The notes: generated from the letters alone by a model not told the origin. A stretch of 64,000 nucleotides of DNA from Halobellus salinus (GCF_014646875.1 NZ_BMOC01000001.1:62001-126000); one strand, 5' to 3'. Positions 1-9,267 are shown, counted from the first letter of the stretch. A program made the numbers and translations.

Positions 1-1601
1 CTGAACGACGTCATGTCGAACATCGACACCGCGTCGCGGGTGTGGAGGTGTTCGGCGGCCTCAATCGGCGAGCGGTTGATCCCGGTCCATCCGTCCTGCT
101 CGGGGATCAACTCCTCGTAGTCGTCGACGAGGTCGGCGTTCGAGTCGTACCACTGGGCGGTCTCCCACCCGCCGGACTGGTAGAACTCCGCGCCCAGCTC
201 CTGTTGGTGCTCGTAGAAGGGGCTGGTGCGGAGCCCGCGGTGCTCGCTGGGTTGCCACCGGGGTTCGACGATGCTGTAGACCTGCTGGTACCGCTTTGCG
301 CCCTTGTCGACGAAGTACTCCTTCTCGCCGGCGTGGGGCTCGAACCGGCGGACGTGGATCCCGCTGGTGTCGACGGGGCCGGAGGGAAGCCGGGGAACGC
401 CGTTCTCCATCCACTCGGCGACGATCCGGCCGTAGCCGCCGGAGTGAGTCCACCAGATCGCGAGCGCGCTCCAGAGGCCGTCGACCGCTGCCGTGGGGCC
501 GACCGCGGGCATTCCGTCCGGTGTGAACACGAAAATGCCGTTCTCGGTGGCGAGGTAGTCGGCGTCTTGGGTCGCCGGCAGGAGTTCGTCGAACGCCTGT
601 TTCGCCGACTTCTCGCGGTCGGCGTGGGTCGGTTGCTCCCAGTGTTCCGTCGTGAATCCGCGAACCGACGCCTGGTGGTCCTCCGTATTTTTGCCCATGT
701 CGTCGGGGTCGACCGAGAGCGTCTCGTGGTTGTACGATCCCAGCCCGATGGAGTCGCCGTGGTTGCGGAAGTACAGCGAGTTGTCCTGGTCGCGGCCGAC
801 CGGCTGTGTCGGGCCCTGGCTCATAGCCTCAGCGATCGTGCGCTCGCCGGGCACCTCCAGCCCGGTCGTGTTGTCACCGACCGAGCCGTCGACGTCCGCG
901 TACTCCTCCATCGGCTCGGTCACGACGTACTGGTGTTCGACCGGCGCGATCGGGAGGTCGAGCCCCGCCATCTGGGCGGTCTGGTACCCCCAGTTGTTGG
1001 TGGCCATCACGCACCGCTCGCACTCGATCGTGCCGCGGTCGGTCTCGACGGCGTTGACCTGCCCGCCCGCGACGTCGAGGTCCGCCACCTCGGTGTTGCC
1101 GTAGAAGTCGGCGTCGGAGTTGTCGACGTACCACTGGAGTGCGGAGATGCCGTCAACGCGGCCGTCGGTGGGCGAGTAGTAGCCGCCCAGGATCTCGTCT
1201 TCGTTCACCATCGGCAGGTGGTCGGTGACCTCCTCGGGCGAGAGGAGCTGTGGTTCGGGGAGGCCGTAGGACTCCGCCCACTCAACGCGGCGCCGGAGGA
1301 AATCCATCCGCTTCTCGCTGCGGGCGAGTTCGATCCCGCCGACCTCGTCGTAGACGCCGGCGTCGGAGAGGAGCCGGCTGGTGTAGTACGCCGTCTTGGT
1401 CTGGATCTTCGAGGGGGAGGTCTGGAACATGATCCCCGGCGCGTGGACCGATGACCCGCCGGTGACCGGCAGCGGACCCTGGTCGATCACGACGACGTTC
1501 TCGGCGCCCAACTCGGAGAGGTGGTAGGCCACGCTGCAGCCCACCGCACCCGCCCCGATGACGACGGTTTCGGCCTGTGACGGAAGTTCGGATGTACTCA
1601 T
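1..1601 (-). CDS. FAD-dependent oxidoreductase with GcvT domain, dimethylglycine/sarcosine dehydrogenase type (partial, 3' end outside window)
   Basis: About 533 codons are present; the C-terminus lies beyond the left edge. The N-terminus has a dinucleotide-binding motif (VIGAGAVG, residues 14-21), then TGGSSVHAPG around residue 53. Its histidine matches the covalent FAD-linking histidine known in dimethylglycine oxidases. DAO-type and FAO_M-type segments follow, and the visible end (DMTSF) is the beginning of a GcvT folate-binding domain. The family oxidatively demethylates dimethylglycine or sarcosine and transfers the C1 unit to tetrahydrofolate. The protein is a close paralogue, by eye, of the gene at 2003-4597 on the same strand. 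It has its own TATA-like box (1632-1639 on the minus strand), about 27 bases before a start only a few bases upstream of this ATG. The exact substrate cannot be told from sequence. Confidence 0.85.
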   Translation of the reverse strand, partial: MSTSELPSQAETVVIGAGAVGCSVAYHLSELGAENVVVIDQGPLPVTGGSSVHAPGIMFQTSPSKIQTKTAYYTSRLLSDAGVYDEVGGIELARSEKRMDFLRRRVEWAESYGLPEPQLLSPEEVTDHLPMVNEDEILGGYYSPTDGRVDGISALQWYVDNSDADFYGNTEVADLDVAGGQVNAVETDRGTIECERCVMATNNWGYQTAQMAGLDLPIAPVEHQYVVTEPMEEYADVDGSVGDNTTGLEVPGERTIAEAMSQGPTQPVGRDQDNSLYFRNHGDSIGLGSYNHETLSVDPDDMGKNTEDHQASVRGFTTEHWEQPTHADREKSAKQAFDELLPATQDADYLATENGIFVFTPDGMPAVGPTAAVDGLWSALAIWWTHSGGYGRIVAEWMENGVPRLPSGPVDTSGIHVRRFEPHAGEKEYFVDKGAKRYQQVYSIVEPRWQPSEHRGLRTSPFYEHQQELGAEFYQSGGWETAQWYDSNADLVDDYEELIPEQDGWTGINRSPIEAAEHLHTRDAVSMFDMTSF

Positions 1602-1631
1602 CGTTCTCGTCCGTCGGTGGTCCTGTCACGG

Positions 1632-1639
1632 GCATAAAG
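1632..1639 (-). promoter_or_regulatory. TATA-like box for the 5' paralogue of the FAD/GcvT pair
   Basis: The minus strand reads CTTTATGC here. Its centre is about 27 bases before a predicted transcript start near 1609, giving a leader of roughly 8 bases before the ATG at 1601. The gene therefore need not depend on read-through from the upstream paralogue. Confidence 0.45.
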
Positions 1640-1850
1640 ACAACGGTAAACCCGTGTTTCCGTGGATATTAGCTGTATCCGGGTCGGTGGTCGACGACGA
1701 CACACCGCGCACGCAGGCGCGAACCACAGCCTGACAGACCGGCGAGGTGACGGGTCGAAGGCAGGGGACGGCGAGGGGGTGGTGGTCGGATGCCGCGGGT
1801 CGCCGTCCGTCGGATTTGGTTGCGCGGTTGCTGCCGAGGAGCCGCTATCG

Positions 1851-1965
1851 GGTGGGACTGGAAGGGGCCGGGCGGTCGCGGGCGCTGACGACGCAAGCAC
1901 CACAGACCGGAGGCCGAGGAGCGCAGCGAGTCAGCGCCCGCGAGCGCGAGGGGGCTTCCGGGTTG
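1851..1965. repeat. Partial copy of an intergenic repeat related to the one at 32702-32867
   Basis: This part of the 401-base gap between the two FAD/GcvT genes contains GGTGGGACTGGAAGGGGCC, then ACGCAAGCACC, GAGCGCAGCGAG and GGGGGCTTCCGGG. The same words, in the same order and slightly changed, occur in the right half of the MITE-like element at 32702-32867. The left inverted arm of that element is not visible here, so this looks like a decayed or half copy. No gene is seen in 1602-2002. Confidence 0.45.
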
Positions 1966-2002
1966 CCCCCGCACTGTTTTCGGCGGTTTTAGACGCTGTT
2001 TC

Positions 2003-4597
2003 TTATACCAGCGGCTCTTCTCGAACTGTCGCCTCGTAGCGGTCGCCCTCGTAGAGGATCTCCACGTCGGTCCCGGGGGCCGCGAACTCCGGCGGGAGGT
2101 ACGTGTACGCCACGCACGCGCCCACGGAGTAGCCGTACTCCGCGCTGTGCACGTAGCCGAGGGTGTCGTCGTCGCCGGGCGCGAACACCGGACGGTGCGG
2201 GAGGATGGTCTCGTCGGTGTCGTCGAGGGTCAGACACGCGACCTGGTGGCGGGGTTCGCCGCCGTCGGCCGCGGCTGCCGGGGTCTCCCCGCCGGCGAGC
2301 GCCTCTTTCCCGATGAAGTCGGTGTCCATGTCGACCGCCCACCCGAGGCCGGCCTCCGATGGGGTGTGCTCGGTGTGGAGGTCCTCGCCCCACAACCGGA
2401 ACCCCTTCTCGATGCGGAGGGCGTTCAGCGCGCCGTTGCCGTACGGCCGGAGGCCGTGCTCCTCGCCGGCGTCGAGCAGGATCTCCCAGAGCCGCTCGCC
2501 GTACTCGGAGGGGGTGTACAGCTCCCATCCGAGTTCGCCGGCGTACGACACCCGCAGCGCCGTGACGGGCACGTTCTTCACGAAGAACTGCTGGCTGGTG
2601 AAGAACGGGAACGCGTCGTCCGAGAGGTCGACGTCCGTGACCTCCGAGAGGATCTTCCGGGCGTTGGGGCCGGTGCAGACCATCGCCGCGAGCGAGGAGG
2701 TCACGTCGTTGACCACCACGTCGTCGGGCGAGTGCTCCCGCACCCACGCGATGTGGTTGTTTCCGACCTCGCGGCCGGTGGTCAGGATCAGGTAGCGGTT
2801 CTCGTCGGTCCGGGTGACGGTGATGTCCGCGCGGACGCCGCCGGCCTCGTTACACATCAGCGTGTACTTCACGTCGCCGACGGCGAGGTCCATGTCGTTC
2901 GTACAGAGAGACTGGATGAACTCCCCGGCGTCGGCGCCGACGACCTCCATCTTGTTGAACGAGGTCATGTCGTGGAGGCCGGCGTTCTCGCGGACGTTCA
3001 GCGCTTCGGCGCCCTCGATCGGCGACCAGTACGTGCCGGTCCACTCGTCGCGGTCGGGGATCTGATCGCCGTATTCGGCGAGCAGGTCGGCGTTGGACTC
3101 GAACCACTGGGGCTCTTCCCACCCGGCTTCGGCCCACAGCTCCGCGTCGAGCTCTTTGTGGGAGTGGTACATCGGCGTCCGTCGGATGTCACGCTGATTC
3201 TCCGTCCACACCCACTTGGGGTGCATAATGTTGTAGACGATCCGGTACTCCTCGGCGCCGATGTCGCGAGCGAAGTCCCAGCTGCCCTCGTGGTCGTCGA
3301 ACCGGTTGACGTCGCAGTGGGCGACATCCATGGGCTCGCCGTCGAGCTTCGGAACGCCGTGCTCCATCCACGTTGCGAGCGCACGAGCCGCGCCGCCGGC
3401 GTGGGTGACCCAGGTCGCCAGGGCGGTCCACAGCCCGTCGTACTCCTCAACCGGCCCCAGGACCGGGAGGCCGTTCGGGGACTCCGCGAACATGCCGTTG
3501 TATTTGAACTCGAGATCTTTCCCCCCGGTCGCGGGCAGGAGCTCGTCGCTCGCCTGCCGCGGCGCCTTGTCCGGGCGGTCGGGGTGGGTGGCGTTGTCCA
3601 TGTGGTAGTCGGTGAACTCGTGGACCGATCCCTGCTCGCCGTCGGGGTCGTTGCCGCCGAGATCCTGTGGGTCCGGCACGATGGGGTCGTGGTTGTACGA
3701 CCCGATTCCGTAGGAGTCGCCGTGGGTCCGGAAGTACATCGCGTTGTCCTGGTCCCGAAGGATCGGGCGGTCCGGCCCAACGAGGAGGCGCGTTGCCTTC
3801 TCGCCGGAGACGTTCTCGTAGTTCTCGAACAGCGGGTGGTCGGTGATGTCGACCGCGGCGTCGGCGAGCTCGTCGAGCGACTCCGTCATGGTGTACTGGT
3901 GCTCGACCGGCGTCACCGGGAGGTGGACGCCGAGTCGCTCGCCGAGCTGGCGGGCCCAGATGTTGGTCGCCAGCACCACGTCGTCGGCCTCGATGGTGCC
4001 GTTCTCGGTCACGACCGCGGTGATCTCGCCGTTTTCGGTCTCGACATCTTCGGTCCGCGTGTGGGGAACGAACTCCGCGCCCCGCTCCATGGCCTCGCGA
4101 GCGAGGGCGTCGCACGCCACGACCCCCGACACCTGCCCGTCGGTCGGCGAGTAGTAGCCGCCCAGGATCTCGTCGGCGTCGACGAGGGGGAGTTTCTCCG
4201 TGACCTCCTCGGGCGAGAGGATCTGTGGGTCGTCGATCCCCCACGCCTTCGCGTGTTCGACGCGGCGCTGGAGGAAGTCCATCCGGTCTTCGGTGCGGGC
4301 GACCTCGATACCGCCGGTCTCGTTGTACGCCTGCTGGCCGTCTGCACCCTCCAGGTCGGAGTAGACCTGACGGCTGTAGTCGGCGAACTGTGAGAGCTCC
4401 TTGGGTTCGGCCGTCTGGAACATGATCCCCGGCGCGTGGGTCGACGACCCGCCGGTGGTTGGCATCGGTCCCTGGTCAACAACGACGACGTCGTCGCGGC
4501 CGAGTTTCGTGAGCTGGTAGGCGACGTTACACCCGACGATCCCGGCGCCGACGATCACGGTGCCGGCTCGTTCGGGTACGCTGTCTGTGGTCTTCAT
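2003..4597 (-). CDS. FAD-dependent oxidoreductase/GcvT fusion, dimethylglycine or sarcosine dehydrogenase type
   Basis: The 864-residue protein has the full family architecture: an N-terminal FAD-binding DAO domain (VGAGIVG at 16-22; GGSSTHAPG with His54 as probable covalent flavin site), a middle FAO_M-like segment around 405-460, a GcvT folate-binding domain around 465-745 and a GcvT C-terminal barrel to the end. Family members oxidise N-methyl groups of dimethylglycine or sarcosine and load the formaldehyde-level carbon on tetrahydrofolate. The nearby methylenetetrahydrofolate reductase-like and serine hydroxymethyltransferase genes fit that use. The ATG at 4597 follows a TATA-like box (4626-4633, minus strand) by about 30 bases. 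Whether the substrate is dimethylglycine, sarcosine or another N-methyl compound is open. Confidence 0.88.
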   Translation of the reverse strand: MKTTDSVPERAGTVIVGAGIVGCNVAYQLTKLGRDDVVVVDQGPMPTTGGSSTHAPGIMFQTAEPKELSQFADYSRQVYSDLEGADGQQAYNETGGIEVARTEDRMDFLQRRVEHAKAWGIDDPQILSPEEVTEKLPLVDADEILGGYYSPTDGQVSGVVACDALAREAMERGAEFVPHTRTEDVETENGEITAVVTENGTIEADDVVLATNIWARQLGERLGVHLPVTPVEHQYTMTESLDELADAAVDITDHPLFENYENVSGEKATRLLVGPDRPILRDQDNAMYFRTHGDSYGIGSYNHDPIVPDPQDLGGNDPDGEQGSVHEFTDYHMDNATHPDRPDKAPRQASDELLPATGGKDLEFKYNGMFAESPNGLPVLGPVEEYDGLWTALATWVTHAGGAARALATWMEHGVPKLDGEPMDVAHCDVNRFDDHEGSWDFARDIGAEEYRIVYNIMHPKWVWTENQRDIRRTPMYHSHKELDAELWAEAGWEEPQWFESNADLLAEYGDQIPDRDEWTGTYWSPIEGAEALNVRENAGLHDMTSFNKMEVVGADAGEFIQSLCTNDMDLAVGDVKYTLMCNEAGGVRADITVTRTDENRYLILTTGREVGNNHIAWVREHSPDDVVVNDVTSSLAAMVCTGPNARKILSEVTDVDLSDDAFPFFTSQQFFVKNVPVTALRVSYAGELGWELYTPSEYGERLWEILLDAGEEHGLRPYGNGALNALRIEKGFRLWGEDLHTEHTPSEAGLGWAVDMDTDFIGKEALAGGETPAAAADGGEPRHQVACLTLDDTDETILPHRPVFAPGDDDTLGYVHSAEYGYSVGACVAYTYLPPEFAAPGTDVEILYEGDRYEATVREEPLV

Positions 4598-4625
4598 ACT
4601 CTACTGCGACATAACGAGTGGGTCC

Positions 4626-4633
4626 ACAAATAG
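4626..4633 (-). promoter_or_regulatory. TATA-like box for the 864-residue FAD/GcvT oxidoreductase gene
   Basis: The minus strand reads CCTATTTG, centred about 27 bases before a predicted transcript start near 4603 and a very short leader to the ATG at 4597. Confidence 0.4.
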
Positions 4634-4746
4634 GTGCCGTCCGACCGCGCCGAACGCCCCGGAGAGCGCCCCTACCGACTCGCGGTGGGGGATCCGCTCC
4701 GACGGGTGTACTGGTACGGGGGTTTATGAACGGGACAAACGGATCG

Positions 4747-4864
4747 GCGGCGATTGGCGCTGGACGGCGCGGCCGACGAGCAGGCGGCGATTGGCGCTGG
4801 ACGGCGCGGCCGACGAGCAGGCGGCGATTGGCGCTGGACGGCGCGACCGGCGAGCAGGCGGCGA
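4747..4864. repeat. Three tandem copies of a 37-bp direct repeat
   Basis: Units lie at 4747-4783, 4784-4820 and 4821-4857, followed by a 7-base partial unit. Units 1 and 2 are identical and unit 3 differs at two bases. They touch without spacers, so this is not a CRISPR array. They sit in the 371-base gap between the oxidoreductase promoter and the 3' end of the creatininase-family gene. No gene was recognised in 4598-4968. A length of 37 is not a multiple of three, so copy-number change would break any reading frame. Confidence 0.9.
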
Positions 4865-4968
4865 CGCGTCGTACGGCGGCCGTTCCACGGCCGCACCGGG
4901 ACGCCGTTGCCCCGGTGTCGAGCCTTCGGCCGCGACGGCGTGTCGTTTCCTCGATGGGTTGTGTTTCA

Positions 4969-5703
4969 CTAATCGGTTCGTGAGGTCGGATCGCGGTCCC
5001 TGACGGCGTCGAAGAGATCGCACAGCGCCTCACTCGAGCGGTCTAAGAGTTCCTCGCCGAGGTCGGCGCTCGACTCGCGGGGGTCGCCGACGACACCGTT
5101 GTCAGTGAACTCGTCGGAGTCGACCGCGAGGTTGACCCGGCCCTGCCACTCGCCCCACCCGTCGGCGCCGTCGGCGGCGGCGGCTTCGAGGCGATCGTCG
5201 TGGACCGTCTCGGGGTCGGTGTTGCGGAGCATCGAGGTTTCGAGCGGCCCGGCGTGGCCCATGTCCGAGGTGTGTTCGCCGACCTCGTCGAACCACGTGA
5301 ACGGGACGGCGTAGGCGTCGTCGTGGCGCACGATCCGCGCCGTGACCTCCTTCAGCGCCGCGATGTTGCCGCCGTGGCCGTTGACGACCACCACGCGGTC
5401 CCACCCGTGGGCGGCGAGGCTGCCGACCACGTCGCGGACGTAGTCGCGGAAGGTCGACTCCGAGGTCCACAGCGTGCCGGAGAACCGGCGGTGCTCTTCG
5501 GCGATCCCCACGGGAATCGCGGGCGCGACCACGACGGGGTCGGTGTACCGGTCGGCACCTGCCTCGGCCACCGCCTCGGCGGTGAGCACGTCGGTCCCGA
5601 GCGGGTCGTGGGGGCCGTGCTGTTCGGTGCTTCCGACCGGGAGGACCGCGAGCGTGGTGTCGGCCGCGTCGGCGTCGGTCCAGGATTCGCGCGCCAGGTG
5701 CAT
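4969..5703 (-). CDS. Creatininase-family amidohydrolase
   Basis: This 244-residue protein has the creatininase metal-binding pattern: GSTEQHGPHDPLGTD gives Glu27, His29 and Asp38, with the same spacing as the known family ligands, and His110 lies in NGHGGN. The family includes creatinine amidohydrolase and the archaeal formamide hydrolase ArfB of the flavin/deazaflavin pathway, so the substrate is not fixed. A nearby sarcosine-dehydrogenase-type gene would suit creatinine breakdown, but that link is inference. I chose the ATG at 5703 over a longer frame because a TATA box at 5727-5734 is centred 27 bases upstream and the family N-terminus starts here. The gene is divergent from the deacylase gene at 5828. 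Confidence 0.82.
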   Translation of the reverse strand: MHLARESWTDADAADTTLAVLPVGSTEQHGPHDPLGTDVLTAEAVAEAGADRYTDPVVVAPAIPVGIAEEHRRFSGTLWTSESTFRDYVRDVVGSLAAHGWDRVVVVNGHGGNIAALKEVTARIVRHDDAYAVPFTWFDEVGEHTSDMGHAGPLETSMLRNTDPETVHDDRLEAAAADGADGWGEWQGRVNLAVDSDEFTDNGVVGDPRESSADLGEELLDRSSEALCDLFDAVRDRDPTSRTD

Positions 5704-5726
5704 ACGGGGACGTGGCCCAGCGGCCC

Positions 5727-5734
5727 GATAAAGA
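5727..5734 (-). promoter_or_regulatory. TATA box, leaderless start of the creatininase-family gene
   Basis: The minus strand reads TCTTTATC, centred 27 bases before the ATG at 5703. This decides the start codon. Confidence 0.5.
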
Positions 5735-5793
5735 CCGCGGCGTGGCGGCCGGTGGGTGAGTCGCCCGGTCGCCGGCGCCGAACCGGCCGTCAC

Positions 5794-5804
5794 GGGGTTT
5801 TTAC
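5794..5804 (+). promoter_or_regulatory. TATA-like box, leaderless start of the deacylase gene
   Basis: The plus strand reads GGGTTTTTACG, centred about 27 bases before the ATG at 5828. It argues against the longer in-frame start at 5756. Confidence 0.45.
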
Positions 5805-5827
5805 GCCGCGGCTTCCCCCAACGGCGT

Positions 5828-6781
5828 ATGGACTACGAACCCGTAACGCACACCGCGACCGACCGGGAGCTCGGGCACTTCCCCTCGGGGCGTGACGTCT
5901 CCGTGACCGTCCACAGATACGAGGGCGGGACGGGGCCGACGGTGTTCGTGCAGGCGGCCCAACACGGCATTGAGCTCAACGGACCGGCGGCGCTCCGTCG
6001 ACTCCACGCCCGCCTCGTCGACGCCGAGATCGCGGGGACAGTGGTGGCGGTTCCGGTGGCGAACCCGATCGCGTTCGACCACCGGTCGTATTTGACGCCG
6101 GAAGCGTACGACGCGTTCAACTCCAATTTCAACCGGATCTGGCCCGGCGACGCCACCGGGAGCTTCCAGGAGCGGCTCGTCGCCAACGTCTGGCCGCTCG
6201 TGGAGGCCGCCGACGCCGCGGTTGACCTCCACACCGGGATGCCGGAGATGCTCGAACACGTCCGGTTCGGCGCCGACGACGACGAGGCCCGCGCGCTCGC
6301 GAAGGCGTTCGGCACCGAGTTCCTGCTCGCGGACACCGATCCGGTCGGCGGTGACGACTTCGCGGGGAAGTTCCGACTGGCGGCCGCGAAAGCGGGGGTC
6401 CCCGCGATCACTGCAGAGCTTTCCAACAGCCGGACGGTCCAGCGGTCCGCGGTCGCGTCGGGCGTCGACGGGGTCTGGAACGTGTTCCGGGAACTCGGAG
6501 TGGTCGCGGAGTCACCCACTGCGACACCCGACCAGCGGCTCCTCCGCGACAACGCACCACGGGTGATCGCCCAGACATCGGGGCTGTTCGAGCTCCGACC
6601 GGACCAACACGTCGGCAAGGCGGTCACCGAAGGCGAAGCGCTCGGCGGCGTGTTCGACCCGTCGTCGTTCGAACGGCTGGAAACCGCCACCGCCGGTGCC
6701 GACGGCGTGATCTACTCGGCGGCCCGCGGTGGCGTCGTGGTAACGGGCGAGCGGATCGCGAGCATCGCAACGGAGCCCTAA
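5828..6781 (+). CDS. Succinylglutamate desuccinylase/aspartoacylase-family (M14-like) zinc deacylase
   Basis: The 317-residue protein shows the AspA/AstE zinc site: QHGIE (His46 and Glu49), NRIWPG with Asn102 and Arg103, and DLHTG with His135. The family removes acyl groups from N-acyl amino acids; examples are aspartoacylase, succinylglutamate desuccinylase and the ectoine-degradation enzyme DoeB. Position next to methyl-osmolyte genes makes an osmolyte-derived N-acyl amino acid plausible, but the substrate is unknown. The ATG at 5828 is preferred because of the TATA-like box at 5794-5804 and because the upstream extension is arginine-rich and unlike the family. Confidence 0.8.
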   Translation: MDYEPVTHTATDRELGHFPSGRDVSVTVHRYEGGTGPTVFVQAAQHGIELNGPAALRRLHARLVDAEIAGTVVAVPVANPIAFDHRSYLTPEAYDAFNSNFNRIWPGDATGSFQERLVANVWPLVEAADAAVDLHTGMPEMLEHVRFGADDDEARALAKAFGTEFLLADTDPVGGDDFAGKFRLAAAKAGVPAITAELSNSRTVQRSAVASGVDGVWNVFRELGVVAESPTATPDQRLLRDNAPRVIAQTSGLFELRPDQHVGKAVTEGEALGGVFDPSSFERLETATAGADGVIYSAARGGVVVTGERIASIATEP

Positions 6782-6916
6782 CCCACCTCCTGCGGGCCAT
6801 CTGCCTCGGGTTGGATCCGGGCGGGACGGGTCGCGCGGGCCCTTCCGAACTTGAAGACCCTCACCATTCCACACGCATCGTTAACCAATCACAATGTGTT
6901 AGTTTGTCGTAGTGAT

Positions 6917-8011
6917 ATGGCGACGCGGACACATTCTCCGTTCGAGACCCTCGCGCGAGTGATCGAGCACCTCGACGACGACGGTCGGTCCGTCCGCCGG
7001 ACCGAAGCGGCGGGGAGCGGCGGGGACGGGTCGCTGCGCGCCACCGTTACTGTTGCTGTGGGGGCGCCCGGCGACCTCGAACCGGCCGACGTGGCGGTCG
7101 GCGACGGCCTCTCGGTGACGTTCCGCGCGCCGGCGTTCCCGGACCCGGCCGAGGCGCTCCCGGCGGGGTATCCCCGTGTCTCAGTCGACCCCACCGACGT
7201 GCGCCTCGACGGGGACTCGCTTGTGGTGACACTCACCGTGACAATCGGCGACGACGGGGGTCGGAGCCGCGAGGGCGACACCGTCGGTGGCGACGACGCC
7301 TCAAGCACGACGAGCGATGAGGAGCCGGACGACGCGACCACAGACACGGGAGAACCCGGAAGCGACGACTCTACGATGGTGGCGGGGGGCACGCGTCTCG
7401 CTGCCGTCCGCGACGAGTCGGTTCCGGCGTACGACGACACGCCGTACCTCCGTCGGCTCTACGAGACCAGTGAGACGTTCGCCGAAATGAGTCGCCGGAT
7501 CGACATGGACGTCTCCGCGGAGACCGTCCGCCGGTACATGACCGAGGCGGGAGTCCACTCGCCGACCTCCTACGAAACCGCCGACGGGACGCGGGCAGCG
7601 TCCGACGAGGAACGTGGCGACGGCGGCACGGGCGCCGAGACGGCGACCGACACGGCGTCGGTCGACAGCGCCGGGGCCACAGATGGGACAGCGGAGCCAG
7701 CGGGTCAGGGCCGCCGGACCGACGACGGTACCGGAGCCACATCGTTGCCCGACGAACAACTGGTCGCCGACGGCATCGGGCTGCCGGACGCGCTCACCCT
7801 CCACGACGTCGTTGATGCCGTCGTTGACGCCAGAACGGTGCACGAAGTCCAGCGGGAAGTCGGCCTGGAGTACGACCGGACGCGGCAGCTCCTGACACAA
7901 CTCAACGTGTTGGATCTGGTGGTCGGTCGGGTCTCCGGCGACCCCGACCAACCCGCCACCGTCAACGTCGTCGCCGACCGGATCCGCCAGTGTGCGCCCG
8001 ACTCGGCTTGA
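6917..8011 (+). CDS. Haloarchaeal protein with helix-turn-helix-like segment, putative transcriptional regulator
   Basis: The 364-residue acidic protein has a beta-rich N-terminal part (residues about 1-120), a low-complexity Asp/Ser/Thr linker and a central helical block. That block contains PYLRRLYE, FAEMSRRI and SAETVRRYM, which reads as a helix-turn-helix. After a second low-complexity linker comes a C-terminal helical block (HEVQREVG...RQLLTQLNVLDLV), which could be a second winged-helix. I know this layout from haloarchaeal proteins of undefined function. The ATG at 6917 is preferred over an in-frame codon at 6851, because the intervening segment is not acidic and an AT-rich stretch (about 6881-6904) lies upstream. 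DNA binding is inference. Confidence 0.6.
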   Translation: MATRTHSPFETLARVIEHLDDDGRSVRRTEAAGSGGDGSLRATVTVAVGAPGDLEPADVAVGDGLSVTFRAPAFPDPAEALPAGYPRVSVDPTDVRLDGDSLVVTLTVTIGDDGGRSREGDTVGGDDASSTTSDEEPDDATTDTGEPGSDDSTMVAGGTRLAAVRDESVPAYDDTPYLRRLYETSETFAEMSRRIDMDVSAETVRRYMTEAGVHSPTSYETADGTRAASDEERGDGGTGAETATDTASVDSAGATDGTAEPAGQGRRTDDGTGATSLPDEQLVADGIGLPDALTLHDVVDAVVDARTVHEVQREVGLEYDRTRQLLTQLNVLDLVVGRVSGDPDQPATVNVVADRIRQCAPDSA

Positions 8012-8190
8012 GGTCCTCCCCGCCCTGAAGCGCGAACCGTTCGGCCTGGACTTTTCATAAGAATTTTGTCACCCCGTGGTTCAGAAGCTCAGATGGTCCC
8101 GTCAGTCGACGGCGCGAACCGCAAACTGTCGACAATCGTCGCCGAACGACGCCGGGGTGCCGGCGTGGACCATCCGCAGGGGTGGTGAAC

Positions 8191-8200
8191 CCATAAACAA
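8191..8200 (+). promoter_or_regulatory. TATA-like box for the metF-like gene
   Basis: CCATAAACAA lies about 30 bases before a start a few bases upstream of the ATG at 8228. No gene is seen in the 216-base gap 8012-8227. Confidence 0.4.
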
Positions 8201-8227
8201 AAGTGGGTCCCGCCCGTTCTTCCGATA

Positions 8228-9097
8228 ATGTCACTTGGAGCGCAACGCGGAGCCGAAACGTCCACTGCGGACGGCGCCGAATACCTCTTGACCAACGCCC
8301 GGTTCGAGCTGATGCCGTTCGACAGCTTCGAAGACGAGATCCAGCACCTCCCCGACGGAGCGAGCGTCGCGATCACAACCTCGCCCAAACTGGGTATCGA
8401 AAAGACCGTCGAGCGTTCCGAGGAGGCCGCCGCGCAGGGGTACGACGTCATTCCCCACATCGCCGCGCGGTATATCGAGGGCCCCGAACAGCTCGAGGAG
8501 ATCGCCCGTCGCCTCACCGAGGCCGGCGTCACCGACATCTTCGTGCCGGGCGGGGACAAAGAGGACCCGGTCGGGGAGTTCGAGTCCGCGTACGACCTGC
8601 TCGTCGCGCTTGACGATATCGACTACGAGTTCGACGAGGTCGGAATCACGGGCTACCCCGAGGGCCACGACTTCATCTCCGAGGACGAACTCACGGAGTC
8701 GATGGAAAAGAAGGCGCCGTACGCGACGTATATTGTGACGCAGCTGTGTTACGATTCAGAGGCGATCCTGGAGTGGATCGAGGAGATCCGCGCACGGGGG
8801 GTCGACCTCCCGGTCGAGATCGGGATCCCCGGCGTGATGAAATACGAGAAGCTCCTGAAGATCTCGCGAAAAGTCGGCGTCGGCGACTCGGTGAAGTTCC
8901 TGCGGAAGACCACCGGGCTCGTGGGCTTCGTCAAACAGTTCGTGGGGTCGCGCGGACGGTACAGGCCCGACGACCTGATCGACGGGCTGGGGCCGTACGT
9001 CGGCGACGACACCTACAACATCCACGGCCTCCACATCTATACGTTCAACCAGACGCCCGACCTCGAAGGGTGGCGGCGCGGTCGGCTCGAGGACTGA
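8228..9097 (+). CDS. Methylenetetrahydrofolate reductase-like protein (MetF family)
   Basis: The 289-residue protein has the MetF TIM-barrel features: SVAITTSPK near the N-terminus, then PHIAARYI, VPGGDK, a GITGYPEGH segment, TQLCYDSEAI and a PVEIGIPGVM strand. Enzymes of this family interconvert 5,10-methylene- and 5-methyl-tetrahydrofolate with a flavin. The ATG at 8228 is close to the predicted transcript start. Its neighbours are serine hydroxymethyltransferase downstream and folate-dependent demethylases on both sides, so it probably handles the C1 units released there, either toward methionine or oxidatively. The protein is divergent from bacterial MetF, so the exact reaction should be treated as likely rather than certain. 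Confidence 0.8.
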   Translation: MSLGAQRGAETSTADGAEYLLTNARFELMPFDSFEDEIQHLPDGASVAITTSPKLGIEKTVERSEEAAAQGYDVIPHIAARYIEGPEQLEEIARRLTEAGVTDIFVPGGDKEDPVGEFESAYDLLVALDDIDYEFDEVGITGYPEGHDFISEDELTESMEKKAPYATYIVTQLCYDSEAILEWIEEIRARGVDLPVEIGIPGVMKYEKLLKISRKVGVGDSVKFLRKTTGLVGFVKQFVGSRGRYRPDDLIDGLGPYVGDDTYNIHGLHIYTFNQTPDLEGWRRGRLED

Positions 9098-9267
9098 CAG
9101 GGTTGCCGTAGCCGGGTCGCGGCCGTCGTTCACACGGGTCGAGGGTGGCCGGTGAATCGGTAGTGTCCTCACTGTGGCGCGGGCGCTCGCTTGAGGGCTG
9201 TGCTGCGACCGACCACAACCGGTCGTTCGGGTGTCACACTGATCGGGAGTTGACTGTGCGGAAAGGC

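Noticed and set aside
2147-4393. A 748-codon open frame on the plus strand
   Set aside because: It is the antisense shadow of the FAD/GcvT oxidoreductase at 2003-4597. GC-rich codons leave long open frames on the other strand, and the translation resembles no family.
4747-4864. Tandem repeats considered as a CRISPR array
   Set aside because: The units touch one another with no spacers, and no cas genes occur in the window.
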